A DNA stretch of 64,000 bases from Nitrososphaerales archaeon (GCA_030038075.1 JASHPO010000014.1:1-64000); one strand, 5' to 3'; shown: positions 23,897-33,385, numbered from the stretch's first letter. Numbers and translations are program-made. The notes: generated by a model from the sequence alone, not told the origin.

Positions 23897-25400
23897 TTAG
23901 GAATTCTTTCCACACAACCTCAATAGTGGCGAGGTTCACAACAGGCACAATTCCAGGCCTCGGACTAATTCCCAAGTTCGCTTGGTAGCCCGTTTGCGCT
24001 TGCCAGCACCCAGAGTTTAGGATCAGGGTCGACTTGTAATTATCCTCCCCGACCGCATGAACATGTCCACAGTGAAAAATATCTGGTACCTGCTCGATAA
24101 CCAAAGAGTCTTCCCTTTCCGGAGCAATTGGCGTTCTGTGACCGAAAATAGGAGCCAAGTGACGTGCCCGCAACAGCACTTTCATCGCCTCTTCAGGTCG
24201 CTGGTAAGATAGTCCAGGAGTTGTTGCAAGAACATCATCCAAGCTCCTACCATGATATGTCAGCACTGACACTCCGTTCAACTTGAACAAACATGGGTCT
24301 CCTAACATTCGAACGTTGAGCAGTGAATAGAGCCCTTCCGCATATTTCCTCGGAATCATCGGCTGGGGCAACGCCTGCCTAGTAGCATCATGGTTTCCAG
24401 GGATAACGAACATCTGCAAATGCCTAGGAACTAACTTTAGCTTTTTCGCCACCATCTCATACTGCTTGTAGACATCCTGCTCCGCCAACTCATACTCTTG
24501 ATTCGGAAAAACACCGACCCCATCGACAATGTCTCCGCCTATTACCAAATACTTTAGTCGCCCGATGATCTCTTCGTCCTCCTCACTGCGCCCCGTAACT
24601 CCGTTCAGCCATTCAAGGAATCGATTGAAGGCGCTTTCCATGAACTTGTCACTCCCAACATGAAGATCGGAAAGGAATACCGCGTAAACCGTCTTTTTCG
24701 ATGTTGAAGCTACTCTGCTGGGGGTGTCTGGTTGGAATATATTTTTCGCAAGTAATCTCCCCTGCGACGCATCAACATCTACCATAATACACTGATCCAG
24801 AGTAATTTCACTGAGAGCTTTTTTTACTTCACTACTTGATACCAAAACAGAAACATTCCCTGTGTCGTCATCCAAGGTGAACTCAACGCCGCCGCTTTTT
24901 GTAGGCCGCTTTACCGACACCAATCCCGCAATTCTTGCATTACCCTTCTCTTTACCCATTTTTGAAATCTTGATCAGCTGCCGACCCTCAGGTCTCTCCA
25001 TCAATATCTTTACCAACTTCTCATAGCGACTCTTGAACAGGAAAGAAAAGGTCTCCACACCGGGAGAGAGCAAAGACCCCGAATCACTTACAATCTCTAC
25101 TTCCGATTCTAAATCCTTCCCACCCTCTTTCACTCCTGATGCCATAGACGCTGACCTACTGAGTCTAAAAGCGACACCTTCAAAAATATCTGGAAACACA
25201 CTCACAAGATCGTCAATCTCAATACTCTTGCTAGACTTCCCCCTAGCTTTCTCTTCAATCACTTTACGTACTATCTCTTCGACACTTATTTCACTACGCC
25301 CCTTACCGAAGTCTTTTAACACAGTCAACGCCTTGGGACTTATTTGATAACCAAAACTGAGCGCCTCAACCAACGCCTTCTGCAACGAATTCGTAGTCAA
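23871..25400 (-). CDS. polB: DNA polymerase D (Pol II) small subunit DP1
   Basis: Exonuclease/structural subunit of PolD, partner of DP2 at 8055-11663. 509 residues: an N-terminal helical region (about 1-95), an OB fold (about 150-230) and a calcineurin-like phosphoesterase. Metal motifs seen in order: FLSDLHVGS (about 242), GGDIVDGVG (about 289), IPGNHDATR (about 334), YHGRS (about 385) and FHCGHVHAVG (about 442), so the nuclease site appears complete, as needed for proofreading. The start is TTG at 25400. Its last 26 bases overlap the end of cdc6, and the phosphohexomutase gene ends 11 bases upstream, so it may be the second gene of that transcript. Confidence 0.97.
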   Translation of the reverse strand: MTTNSLQKALVEALSFGYQISPKALTVLKDFGKGRSEISVEEIVRKVIEEKARGKSSKSIEIDDLVSVFPDIFEGVAFRLSRSASMASGVKEGGKDLESEVEIVSDSGSLLSPGVETFSFLFKSRYEKLVKILMERPEGRQLIKISKMGKEKGNARIAGLVSVKRPTKSGGVEFTLDDDTGNVSVLVSSSEVKKALSEITLDQCIMVDVDASQGRLLAKNIFQPDTPSRVASTSKKTVYAVFLSDLHVGSDKFMESAFNRFLEWLNGVTGRSEEDEEIIGRLKYLVIGGDIVDGVGVFPNQEYELAEQDVYKQYEMVAKKLKLVPRHLQMFVIPGNHDATRQALPQPMIPRKYAEGLYSLLNVRMLGDPCLFKLNGVSVLTYHGRSLDDVLATTPGLSYQRPEEAMKVLLRARHLAPIFGHRTPIAPEREDSLVIEQVPDIFHCGHVHAVGEDNYKSTLILNSGCWQAQTGYQANLGISPRPGIVPVVNLATIEVVWKEFLTSFSLGSK

Positions 25401-25411
25401 GCAGAATGACC

Positions 25412-26809
25412 TTACTTACTGCATGCTAAAGCGACACTTATCCCGTCTTTGAGCAAAAATACAGCTTCGCTCTCCTTGGGCGATTCCACATAGACCCGAA
25501 CTTTCTTCTCCGTGCCAGAACTCCGCACCATCAGCCAAGCTCCGCTTTTCAGGTAAACCTTAACTCCATCCAACTCGTCGAATTTTTCAATCTCATCACC
25601 AAATTTCTCCCTGACCTTTGCTTTCACACAGACGTAGTCCACACTCCCGCCGAGTTCCAAGTTCTTCTGCAGGTTATAATAAACCGGAATACTAGAAACA
25701 GCTTCGCTCAAACTGATTCTCTTTTCCGCCAGATACTGCGATACCAAAACAGCCGTGTAGATGCCATCCTCCCAATATCCCCACCGAGGATCTACCATCT
25801 TGCTCGGCTCCGACGCAAATATCCCCTTCCGCTTGTACAGTTCTTCGAAAGTTTTGCCCAATCGAGACCTCTCTACGTTACAACCTAAATCCTGCGCCGT
25901 TTTCTCCAACGCGCTCGACGAATTCACAGAGATAATTACATTGCCTTTCTTCACTTTCTCTGCAATTATTTTCAGAACGACGGCAGAAAGCGCGTAATCC
26001 GGGACTACTCTACCAGCCTCGTCTATCATCACGAGACGATCCGCGTCACCATCGTGAGCGACCCCGAAATCAGCATGAACCGTTTTCGTAAAAGACGACA
26101 CCTCTCCCAGAGTTTCAAACATAGGTTCCGGCTGCCTCCCTGGAAACCTCTCGCTTGGATGTGCGTTAAGCGTCACCACATGGTGGCCCAGATCAGACAG
26201 CAAAGCCGGAGTCACTCCGAAAGCTGTCCCGTTGGCGCAATCCACAACTATCTTGAAACTCTTCTTGGCTGGCTCATTGCGCTTCAGCACCGCGGCCTTA
26301 TACAGTGCAACAGCTTCATCATTTTCGAAAGTCCCCCCAAAATTCTCTATGCCCTCTTTCTTCGCATACCTCTCACTCTTCAGCACCAGCTGCTCCAGTT
26401 TCTGTTCTGCTTCTAGGGAAAACTCAATTCCATCAGTTCCAAAGACCTTCACGCCAGCATACTCCGCCGGGTTGTGAGAGGCGGTGACTGAAAAACCTGC
26501 ATGCAACCTGCTGTTCTTTATGTTGAATGCCAGCACTGGCGTCGGTATCATTCCATAGCATTCCACGTCGCTACCGTACCAACTCATCGCCGAACAAGCA
26601 ATGTTCGCGAGTATGACTGACGTCCTGCGGCTGTCATACCCGACTCCAAATTTACCCTCCCCAAGAAGCTGATGAACCGCGTAACACACTGCGATCGTAT
26701 CTTTCATAGAAACTTCCTGTCCGTAAATGCCCCTGATACCAGCGGTCCCGAACTTTACTCTGATTTGCGGGACATTCAGCTCAGTAGATTGGTCGGCTTC
26801 TTGAGACAC
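25412..26809 (-). CDS. Phosphoglucosamine/phosphomannomutase family protein
   Basis: Alpha-D-phosphohexomutase, interconverting the 1- and 6-phosphates of a hexose or hexosamine for sugar-nucleotide synthesis. Four domains in 465 residues. Seen: the catalytic phosphoserine loop VTASHNPAEYAGVK (about 107-120), the metal loop AHDGDADRLVM (about 238-248), the sugar loop SEPSKMVD (GEPSK-like, about 333) and the phosphate loop RSSGTEKKVRVY (about 432-443). Which sugar it uses is not decided by these motifs. The start is GTG at 26809. It may be co-transcribed with DP1. Confidence 0.93.
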   Translation of the reverse strand: MSQEADQSTELNVPQIRVKFGTAGIRGIYGQEVSMKDTIAVCYAVHQLLGEGKFGVGYDSRRTSVILANIACSAMSWYGSDVECYGMIPTPVLAFNIKNSRLHAGFSVTASHNPAEYAGVKVFGTDGIEFSLEAEQKLEQLVLKSERYAKKEGIENFGGTFENDEAVALYKAAVLKRNEPAKKSFKIVVDCANGTAFGVTPALLSDLGHHVVTLNAHPSERFPGRQPEPMFETLGEVSSFTKTVHADFGVAHDGDADRLVMIDEAGRVVPDYALSAVVLKIIAEKVKKGNVIISVNSSSALEKTAQDLGCNVERSRLGKTFEELYKRKGIFASEPSKMVDPRWGYWEDGIYTAVLVSQYLAEKRISLSEAVSSIPVYYNLQKNLELGGSVDYVCVKAKVREKFGDEIEKFDELDGVKVYLKSGAWLMVRSSGTEKKVRVYVESPKESEAVFLLKDGISVALACSK

Positions 26810-26900
26810 AAATCAACCCTATTGAAACGGCAGCTAATCAACAATACTGAGCTATAGGATAGTAAAAAAGAGGGATCGCGGGTTCTATAACCCGCCGAAT

Positions 26901-27476
26901 CTACGAAGTGCCAGTGACCTGTGTGGTTACTGTCGGAGTATTGACCGGAATTGGAACCACACCAGCCAGTGCCAAGAAAGGCGAATCCGATACGGTCAAG
27001 CCCCTCTGGACTGTAGGTCCGCTACTCACAGTGAATAGCAGAGACACTACCAATGTATCCGGTCCGGTCGTCGTTATGGTTATCGACTGCGAAGGATGCT
27101 GAAAGTTGAGCATCACGACACCGGCCGAAGCCACGGACAGACCAGTCACTGTCACGTTGAAGACGCTGAAAACCTGCTCCAGTACAGGCAGATTCTCCAG
27201 TGCTAACCCGTAGGTTCCAGCATTCGTGAAGTTGATCACTGCAGTTGACGACTGGGTTCCCGATTCACCAACTACAAGTGTTCCCAAGTTGAGTGACGCT
27301 ACCTGAGTTACGTTCGTGGATGAGGGCTTTATGATAAAACTCAGCTCCCCAACCACGTTCGAGATGCTCCCATTGCCCGACGCTGCTACCGCACCGCCCG
27401 ATATTCCAATCGAAGCGACGAGTAGCACTGCGGCGAGCTTGTGGGCCGCGATTGCTGATATGATGGGTAATCCCAT
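26901..27476 (-). CDS. Exported beta-sandwich protein of unknown function
   Basis: A 191-residue protein with a signal peptide or N-terminal anchor (MGLPIISAIAAHKLAAVLLV, ending near AVAASG at about 33), then alternating strands rich in Val, Thr, Ser and Gly (VVGELSFIIKPSSTNVTQVA, TVTGLSVASAGVVMLNFQ). There are two NVT sequons but no cysteine. It resembles camelysin/TasA-like surface proteins in composition only. The start is ATG at 27476, with an AT-rich region upstream. A cell-surface location is likely; nothing more can be said. Confidence 0.7.
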   Translation of the reverse strand: MGLPIISAIAAHKLAAVLLVASIGISGGAVAASGNGSISNVVGELSFIIKPSSTNVTQVASLNLGTLVVGESGTQSSTAVINFTNAGTYGLALENLPVLEQVFSVFNVTVTGLSVASAGVVMLNFQHPSQSITITTTGPDTLVVSLLFTVSSGPTVQRGLTVSDSPFLALAGVVPIPVNTPTVTTQVTGTS

Positions 27477-27594
27477 GATTATCAGCTAAGATATCATTGA
27501 GAATTTTATTAGAATCTACTTAATAGAACAAACTTCCAAAACAATAGAAAACGTTCTATTTTGAGCCGTTCTAGGGTGCTAGAACAGAGCTTTC

Positions 27595-28911
27595 CTAGCG
27601 GATTTTGATATACTTGTACGCGGCCGTGCCAGTGTCAAACGCATAGTGAACTTTCTGGTACGAATTCCTGAGATGTCTCACTTCTTCCTTAACCTTCAAC
27701 GCATCCTCCTTCTTGACAATAATCTTGGCTAGGAAAGAAGCAATCTGTCGCATTTCCTCTTTTCTCATACCCAAACGAGTTACTTCACTGGTGCCCAATC
27801 TCAAGCCGCCCGGATGCATGTAGTGCCTACCTGCTTGGATATCCCCTGGAATCAATTGCCGGTTCACAATAATGTTCGCTTTTTCAAGATCCTTTTCTAA
27901 ATTCCCCCCGTCCCCATACTTTGTCACATCAACTGCTATTTGATGCGATTTCGTGAATCCTAGATTCGACGCAAGCACATCCAAACCTTCATCATTTAAC
28001 GCCCCTGCCAACGTCTTCGCATTTTCAATCACCCGTGTGGCGTACTCCTCTCCGAATTCCAAAAACTCCGCAAAAGCGATAGCCTTACCGGCGACGTGAT
28101 GCAAATGATGGTTGCTGGACGTTCCAGGAAACGCCCCTGCCTTGATCTTCTCGGCATACTTGTCCCACGACAGCACAGTCCCTCCCTGCGGTCCGAAGAG
28201 TGTTTTATGCGTCGATAACGACACCGCATCTACTCCTTCAGCAAGGGGTGCCTGAAATTGCTTTCCAGCAATCAAGCCTGAGACATGCGCCGCATCATAG
28301 CAAACCACAATACCCTCACTCTTGAAAAATTCCGACAGTTCCTTTACAGGATGCGGGAAGAGAAACAGACTCCCACCAAACATGACCATCTTCGGCTTTT
28401 TGCCTTCACTCTCTAACTTTCTGACTTTCTCTTTCGTCTTGTCAACATCAATGTTCCAGTTTTCTCTGTCAAAAACAAAATACTCCACGTTGAGACCATG
28501 AACCAACCCGGCAGTTCCGTTAAACTCTTTTCTCGCAGCAGAAATGTGCCCTCCATTGGGAATCGCCAGAGCCATCATTGTATCTCCCGGATCTGCAAAG
28601 GCCGAGTAAACCGTAAGATTCGCACACACTCCTGAAACAGGCCTCACGTCGGCAAACTCGGCACTGAACAATCTTTTCGCTAAATCAAGGCAGATAAGCT
28701 CCACTTCATCGATGTAGGTGCAGCCAGCATAGACACGATCTCCCGCCCAGCCTTCCGCGTACCTGTTGGCAAAGTCGGAAATAATTGCTTCCCGAACCGC
28801 AGGGCTCGGAACGTTTTCCGATGCGATCAGAGGAATCGAGTTTGCAAACCAATCTTGATGAGCTTCAAGAGCTTGAAAAATTTTGTTGTACGACGAAAGC
28901 GCGGAATCCAT
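27595..28911 (-). CDS. glyA: Serine hydroxymethyltransferase
   Basis: PLP enzyme interconverting serine and glycine and supplying one-carbon units to a folate-like carrier. Seen: LIASENVPS (about 29), RYAEGWAGDRVYAGC (about 53-67), VCYDAAHVSGLIAG (PLP aspartate) and SLSTHKTLFGPQGG with the PLP lysine (about 235). Full family length. I choose ATG at 28911 over the TTG at 28935, because a TATA box at 28936-28943 is 28 bases before this ATG; the longer start would fall against the TATA box itself. Confidence 0.96.
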   Translation of the reverse strand: MDSALSSYNKIFQALEAHQDWFANSIPLIASENVPSPAVREAIISDFANRYAEGWAGDRVYAGCTYIDEVELICLDLAKRLFSAEFADVRPVSGVCANLTVYSAFADPGDTMMALAIPNGGHISAARKEFNGTAGLVHGLNVEYFVFDRENWNIDVDKTKEKVRKLESEGKKPKMVMFGGSLFLFPHPVKELSEFFKSEGIVVCYDAAHVSGLIAGKQFQAPLAEGVDAVSLSTHKTLFGPQGGTVLSWDKYAEKIKAGAFPGTSSNHHLHHVAGKAIAFAEFLEFGEEYATRVIENAKTLAGALNDEGLDVLASNLGFTKSHQIAVDVTKYGDGGNLEKDLEKANIIVNRQLIPGDIQAGRHYMHPGGLRLGTSEVTRLGMRKEEMRQIASFLAKIIVKKEDALKVKEEVRHLRNSYQKVHYAFDTGTAAYKYIKIR

Positions 28912-28935
28912 GCCGAGCGTTATTTCCGCACTCAA

Positions 28936-28943
28936 TAAATAAG
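28936..28943 (-). promoter_or_regulatory. TATA box of glyA
   Basis: On the minus strand the box reads TTATTTAT, centred about 28 bases before the ATG at 28911. The implied transcript starts at or next to the ATG (leaderless). Confidence 0.6.
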
Positions 28944-28959
28944 GCTTGTAAAGAAAAGC

Positions 28960-29271
28960 CTACAACATGCTCTCGATAGTATAGCCATCAAATGGCTTTT
29001 CCAGCAAGACCCGCGAGTAATTCATTATTTCCATAACGCGCATAAAATCAGTGAAGGAAAACCTCCCTGAGACCATGAGCCAGTTCGGACTCGCCCGCGA
29101 ATCCATAGCCTTTCCTTGAACTTGCAGGTTGTCGAGGACTTTTTGAAAATCCTCAATGTCCTTCTTGTTGACCGGAACGTTCTGAATCGGTACCGCATTC
29201 AAACTCGCAAAGCTTTTCGGATCCCACATTAGCTTCGCAACTATCACCTGTGAGAGTGTTGTAACTAACAT
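28960..29271 (-). CDS. Conserved-looking small protein of unknown function
   Basis: A 103-residue protein starting at ATG 29271, with an amphipathic start (MLVTTLSQVIVAKLMWD), a helical middle (KKDIEDFQKVLDNLQVQGKA) and a WLMVSGRFSFTDFMRVMEIM segment. No cysteine or membrane helix is seen. It lies just upstream of glyA on the same strand, but glyA has its own promoter in between. I do not recognise it. Confidence 0.6.
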   Translation of the reverse strand: MLVTTLSQVIVAKLMWDPKSFASLNAVPIQNVPVNKKDIEDFQKVLDNLQVQGKAMDSRASPNWLMVSGRFSFTDFMRVMEIMNYSRVLLEKPFDGYTIESML

Positions 29272-29312
29272 GAGTTAAACACTGGTAATTCGATTATATG
29301 TAAATTTTAACT

Positions 29313-30695
29313 CTATTTTGACATCGCCGCTACCATATCTGCAAGGACTCTCTTTGCATCACCGAAAACCATCATCGTGTTAGGCAGGTAAAACAACTCG
29401 TTATCGACTCCGGAAAAACCTGGAGCCATCGACCTCTTGATGAACACGACAGTTTTTGCCTTGTCCACGTTAAGTATTGGCATACCAAACAGCGGCGAGT
29501 CGGGCCTCGTGTGTGCTGCAGGATTCGTGACATCGTTTGCGCCAACAACTATAACGACATCTGTTTCGGGGAAAAGCGAATTTATCTTATCCATCTCCCA
29601 CAGCTGATCATATGGTACCTGCGCCTCTGCCAAAAGGACATTCATATGACCCGGCATCCTCCCGGCGACTGGATGAATGCCATACTTTACGTCGATACCT
29701 TTACTCTGCAAAATGTCCGATAGCTCCTTGACTACATGTTGCGCTTGGGCTACTGCCAGCCCGTAACCTGGAACTATCACCACACTTCGAGCGTTATCCA
29801 GTATCGTAGCCACGTCTTCGACCGTGTAACCGCTGACAGTCCGCCCGTTCTCGGTAGCTTTCTCAGAAACGATCTGTTTTGCGCCAACTCCGCCGAACAA
29901 CACATTCATGAACGAGCGATTCATCGCCTTACTCATTATGAGACCGAGAACCAGTCCCGACGAGCCATCAAGGGCTCCGGCAACGATAAGCACTCTATTG
30001 TCCAAGACAAATCCTAGAGCTGCTGCAGAGAGACCGGCATACGAATTCAATATTGCGATCACAGTTGGCATATCCGCTCCGCCTATCGCAATCACCAGTA
30101 GAAACCCGAAGAGCAACGCGAACGCGGCCATGACGGGGAGAACGAACTCTTGTGAGGGAAATAGCGCGAGATAGATTCCGAGAGCGATTGCTATTCCTAG
30201 CGAGGAAAGACTTACCATAGTCCTTCTAGGATAAATCAGAGGTTTGCCAGGAAGTATTCCCTGCAGCTTGCAGAACGCTATGCAGCTCCCGACGAAGGTA
30301 AGGTACCCGAGGATCATCTCAGCGGACAAGACAATTACGGTATACGGGTCCACATTCGGCGCTCTCTGATAGAACTCCGCCGTCCCCACAAGAGCTACTG
30401 CGAGAGATCCAAACGCATGCGACATCGCGGTTCGCTGCGGCACAGCAGTCATTGGAACTTTTAGGGCAATCGGCGAGCCAATGACGACCCCTATGACAAC
30501 ACCGACGAGTAGGAGGTCAATTCTGTGAATTTGATAAGCGATCAGCGTGGCAGAGATTGCTACGACCATGCCAGCGACGCCGAAATAGTTCCCAAGCCTA
30601 GAAGTCCGTACTTCGCTCATTTCTCTGAGCGACATTATGAAAAAACCGATTGCAACCACGTAGAGAAGCTGCGTGAAAATCGGAAAGGCGGTCAT
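29313..30695 (-). CDS. pntB: NAD(P) transhydrogenase, beta subunit
   Basis: Membrane and NADP-binding subunit of proton-translocating transhydrogenase, which uses the proton gradient to drive NADH + NADP+ to NAD+ + NADPH. 460 residues: eight or nine helices to about residue 265, then the NADP domain with VVIVPGYGLAVAQAQHVV (GYG..AQ loop), GIHPVAGRMPGHMNVLLAEA and VVIVGANDVTNPAA. All are standard PntB signatures. Its ATG overlaps the end of the alpha-2 gene by four bases. Confidence 0.96.
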   Translation of the reverse strand: MTAFPIFTQLLYVVAIGFFIMSLREMSEVRTSRLGNYFGVAGMVVAISATLIAYQIHRIDLLLVGVVIGVVIGSPIALKVPMTAVPQRTAMSHAFGSLAVALVGTAEFYQRAPNVDPYTVIVLSAEMILGYLTFVGSCIAFCKLQGILPGKPLIYPRRTMVSLSSLGIAIALGIYLALFPSQEFVLPVMAAFALLFGFLLVIAIGGADMPTVIAILNSYAGLSAAALGFVLDNRVLIVAGALDGSSGLVLGLIMSKAMNRSFMNVLFGGVGAKQIVSEKATENGRTVSGYTVEDVATILDNARSVVIVPGYGLAVAQAQHVVKELSDILQSKGIDVKYGIHPVAGRMPGHMNVLLAEAQVPYDQLWEMDKINSLFPETDVVIVVGANDVTNPAAHTRPDSPLFGMPILNVDKAKTVVFIKRSMAPGFSGVDNELFYLPNTMMVFGDAKRVLADMVAAMSK

Positions 30696-31003
30696 TTCTT
30701 TGGTTCTTCTCTTCTTTTGAACAGTCGAAGTATACGCTCTGTAAGCAGAAATCCGGAGACGATGTTTGTGAATGCAAGCGCGATAGCAACTGTCACAAGA
30801 ATGAGAATCGTATCACTCGAAGTTGGTTCTGCGAGCACGATTAGTGCTGCCACAAACGACACCGAAGAAATCGCATTCGTCAGCGCCATGAGCGGTGTGT
30901 GGAGGAGCCTTGAAACATGGCGGACAAGCTCGATGCCGAGAAACGTAGCCATCATAAAAATGAGTATGTTAACTACGAGGTCGCTCTGCGTTGCGTCTAC
31001 CAT
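30692..31003 (-). CDS. pntA: NAD(P) transhydrogenase, alpha-2 (membrane) subunit
   Basis: Small membrane subunit, equivalent to the C-terminal part of E. coli PntA, as in split (three-gene) transhydrogenases. 103 residues with three helices (about 8-26, 34-58 and 66-86) and the LMALTNAISSVSFVAAL segment that carries the proton-channel residues. It starts nine bases after the alpha-1 gene and overlaps pntB by four bases. Confidence 0.93.
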   Translation of the reverse strand: MVDATQSDLVVNILIFMMATFLGIELVRHVSRLLHTPLMALTNAISSVSFVAALIVLAEPTSSDTILILVTVAIALAFTNIVSGFLLTERILRLFKRREEPKK

Positions 31004-31012
31004 GAGTTTCTG

Positions 31013-32152
31013 TCACGCTTTTGCCGTTGCCAACTTTTCAAGAGCAGCCTTGGTTCTCTGATGCAAGATTTCCCCCTTACTGGTAACAAGAGGACCCCGG
31101 ATCAGATCATCCTTCAAGTCCAAGTTCAAATTACCATCTTTCAGCAGTATCGACAGAAAAGTCGTAACGTTTCTGGAATAAAGCTGGCTTGACTGCTGGG
31201 CCATGGTGGCGGGAAGGTTCAGAGGTCCGTGAATGGTGACTCCGTACTTTACCACGATTTTCCCCGGCTCTGTACATGCACAGTTACCTCCAGCCTCGGC
31301 AGCAAGGTCTACAACGACCGAGCCGAACCTCATTCCCTTGACGGCATCCTCAGAAACAAGAATCGGGGCTCGCTGGCCCGGAATCAGCGCCGTAGTGATA
31401 ACCACATCAGATTCGCGAACACGCTCCCCCAAGAATTTCTGTTGCCTCACATTGAAATCAGCTGTCTGTGCTTTGGCATACCCGCCGGAATCCTGCGCGT
31501 CCTTCGACTCGACTGGAATCTCAAAGAATTTTGCCCCCAAACTCATCACCTGCTCTTTCACAACCGGACGCACATCATATGCTTCCACAACCGCGCCAAG
31601 CCTCCGGGCGACCGCAATTGCCTGTAAGCCGGCCACCCCAGCACCGATGATGAATACCCTCGACGGAGAAATTGTCCCCGCAGCGGTCATGAGCAGGGGA
31701 AAAAGTTTCGGTAAAGAATCAGCCGCAAGCAGAACAGCTTTGTATCCAGCAACCGTCGCTTGGGAAGAAAGCGCATCCATCGACTGGGCTCTGCTAATCC
31801 TCGGTATCAAGTCCATCGCAAACGCGTTAACTTCCAGACTTCCCAGCTTCTGCACACTCTCCAAGTTGCTTAGCGGATAGAGAAACGAGATTAGAGTAGA
31901 ACCTCGCTTCAGCATGGAGGCTTCGGAGACCGTTGGAGGCTGAACTTTTAGAACAACATCAGATTTATCGTAGAGCTCTCTTGCGTTTGCGGCAATCATC
32001 GCTCCAGAGTACGCGCCATCCAAAAATCCGGAGGCAACTCCAGCGCCAGTTTCTATCACAACACTGATTCCCTTTAGCTTGAAAAGAGAATCAGGAACCA
32101 AAGAAACGCGGGTCTCTCCAGAAACCGTCTCTTTGGGAACGCCAACAAACAT
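31013..32152 (-). CDS. pntA: NAD(P) transhydrogenase, alpha-1 (NAD-binding) subunit
   Basis: Soluble NAD(H)-binding subunit of the same enzyme, related to alanine dehydrogenase. 379 residues. Seen: FVGVPKETVSGETRVSLVP, IETGAGVASGFLDGAY, the Rossmann loop IIGAGVAGLQAIAVARRLGA with acidic VVEAYDVRP after it, and VVVDLAAEAGGNCACTEPG. It is the first gene of the operon alpha-1, alpha-2, beta on the minus strand. Confidence 0.95.
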   Translation of the reverse strand: MFVGVPKETVSGETRVSLVPDSLFKLKGISVVIETGAGVASGFLDGAYSGAMIAANARELYDKSDVVLKVQPPTVSEASMLKRGSTLISFLYPLSNLESVQKLGSLEVNAFAMDLIPRISRAQSMDALSSQATVAGYKAVLLAADSLPKLFPLLMTAAGTISPSRVFIIGAGVAGLQAIAVARRLGAVVEAYDVRPVVKEQVMSLGAKFFEIPVESKDAQDSGGYAKAQTADFNVRQQKFLGERVRESDVVITTALIPGQRAPILVSEDAVKGMRFGSVVVDLAAEAGGNCACTEPGKIVVKYGVTIHGPLNLPATMAQQSSQLYSRNVTTFLSILLKDGNLNLDLKDDLIRGPLVTSKGEILHQRTKAALEKLATAKA

Positions 32153-32210
32153 TACATTTCAAACGAGAAAAAAATCATCTATTTATTGCATTAGCGAAAA
32201 AACTTGCCCT

Positions 32211-32975
32211 CTACGGCAAGAGCTTCTCTCTTCTTATCAATCGACTAGCGAGCAGGAATAGCGCAAGTGACAAAGTAATGATTATTGCGGCTACAGTTAG
32301 GTCTCCAATAACAGCGAAAACTGGAGCGACGAGTGGAATTAGATAGGTGGGTAGCACCATCATCACACCTAGTCCCATTCCTAGTGGCTGGTTCGATCCA
32401 ACACGCTGTTTTTGAAGCGAGCCGAAGGCCATCATAGCCAGAGTGACAAAAGAAACTGCCGGGTATCCTATTGCCGGCGTTAGAAGCACCGTCTCAACAA
32501 GAACAAAGAGATTCGTACCAGAATCCAACCCTATTCCAATATTTGCCAGAATCTCGTAAGCAAACATTATTGATGAAAGAAGCAGCGCCGCCTTCAGGTA
32601 TCCTTTGTAAATGTCACCTTGATTCATTCCCAGCGAAAGAAAATATTCTAGAACGCCGTTGTTTTTGTCATAAACATACAACAGTATCACTGGCGTAGCG
32701 AAGGTCAGTGTCGAAAAAACCATTAGTGGCACGGAAATCAAGGGGAGGGCTGAAACTATCTGAAGCTCGTTTTGGTTCGTAATCGGTGCCGTCGGAACTT
32801 GGGCAAGACTCAGGCCAAGTAGCGCATGCCCCACATTTGCAAGGATTATGCCGATGATGGATAAAATCAGGGCAATAACCACGTAGGTCTTGCTCAGGGA
32901 AAGGCTTCTTCGCGCTATCATGAAACTCGAATGAGTCGATCCTAAATCTGGCGTCTTCTCTTCGATTATCTCCAA
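32211..32975 (-). CDS. ABC-2-like membrane permease without adjacent ATPase
   Basis: A 254-residue protein with six transmembrane helices. YDKNNGVLEYFLSLGMNQGD followed by IYKGYL is the typical cytoplasmic coupling segment of ABC-2 permeases (N-G-x-x-E-xxLSLxM). No ABC ATPase gene is next to it; the nearest is at 18163. It overlaps the upstream membrane gene (32966-33361) by ten bases, so the two are coupled. The start shown is TTG. Cargo unknown. Confidence 0.75.
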   Translation of the reverse strand: MEIIEEKTPDLGSTHSSFMIARRSLSLSKTYVVIALILSIIGIILANVGHALLGLSLAQVPTAPITNQNELQIVSALPLISVPLMVFSTLTFATPVILLYVYDKNNGVLEYFLSLGMNQGDIYKGYLKAALLLSSIMFAYEILANIGIGLDSGTNLFVLVETVLLTPAIGYPAVSFVTLAMMAFGSLQKQRVGSNQPLGMGLGVMMVLPTYLIPLVAPVFAVIGDLTVAAIIITLSLALFLLASRLIRREKLLP

Positions 32976-33361
32976 CCACCGACCTTCGATCTAAATACGA
33001 GCCGCAGGATTACAAAGATAATCGGAAAAACGTAGAAACCGAAAAGCTGCAACAACCCCAGTAGAGAGATCAGGCCGCCATTTGTTATCTGTTCAAGAAC
33101 GCCTATGTGCGCGGGAGTCGAGGCCGACATTATCGGCGCAATTACGCCGAGGACAGTCGAAACGTTTATCGAAATTACATTTCCATTTACGACGAAATAA
33201 GACAATACGAAGAGAATGACTACGGCGACTAACGTCGTTTCAATCAGGTACATCGGCACAAGCGAATTCGCGTAAAGGAGGTAACCGCCGATCGAGAGCG
33301 AAATTGCCGAAAGCAGCAGCAAGACGCCCAGAATCGAAACTAATCTCATGCGAGACCACAT
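32966..33361 (-). CDS. Four-helix membrane protein coupled to the permease
   Basis: A 131-residue protein with helices at about 5-30, 37-58, 62-82 and 96-122, starting at ATG 33361. Its 3' end overlaps the ABC-2-like gene by ten bases and it follows the DUF309 gene by 24 bases. It could be a second membrane subunit of the same transporter. No family recognised. Confidence 0.7.
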   Translation of the reverse strand: MWSRMRLVSILGVLLLLSAISLSIGGYLLYANSLVPMYLIETTLVAVVILFVLSYFVVNGNVISINVSTVLGVIAPIMSASTPAHIGVLEQITNGGLISLLGLLQLFGFYVFPIIFVILRLVFRSKVGGWR

Positions 33362-33385
33362 GAGAACCAGAGTCTAAGAATCTAA

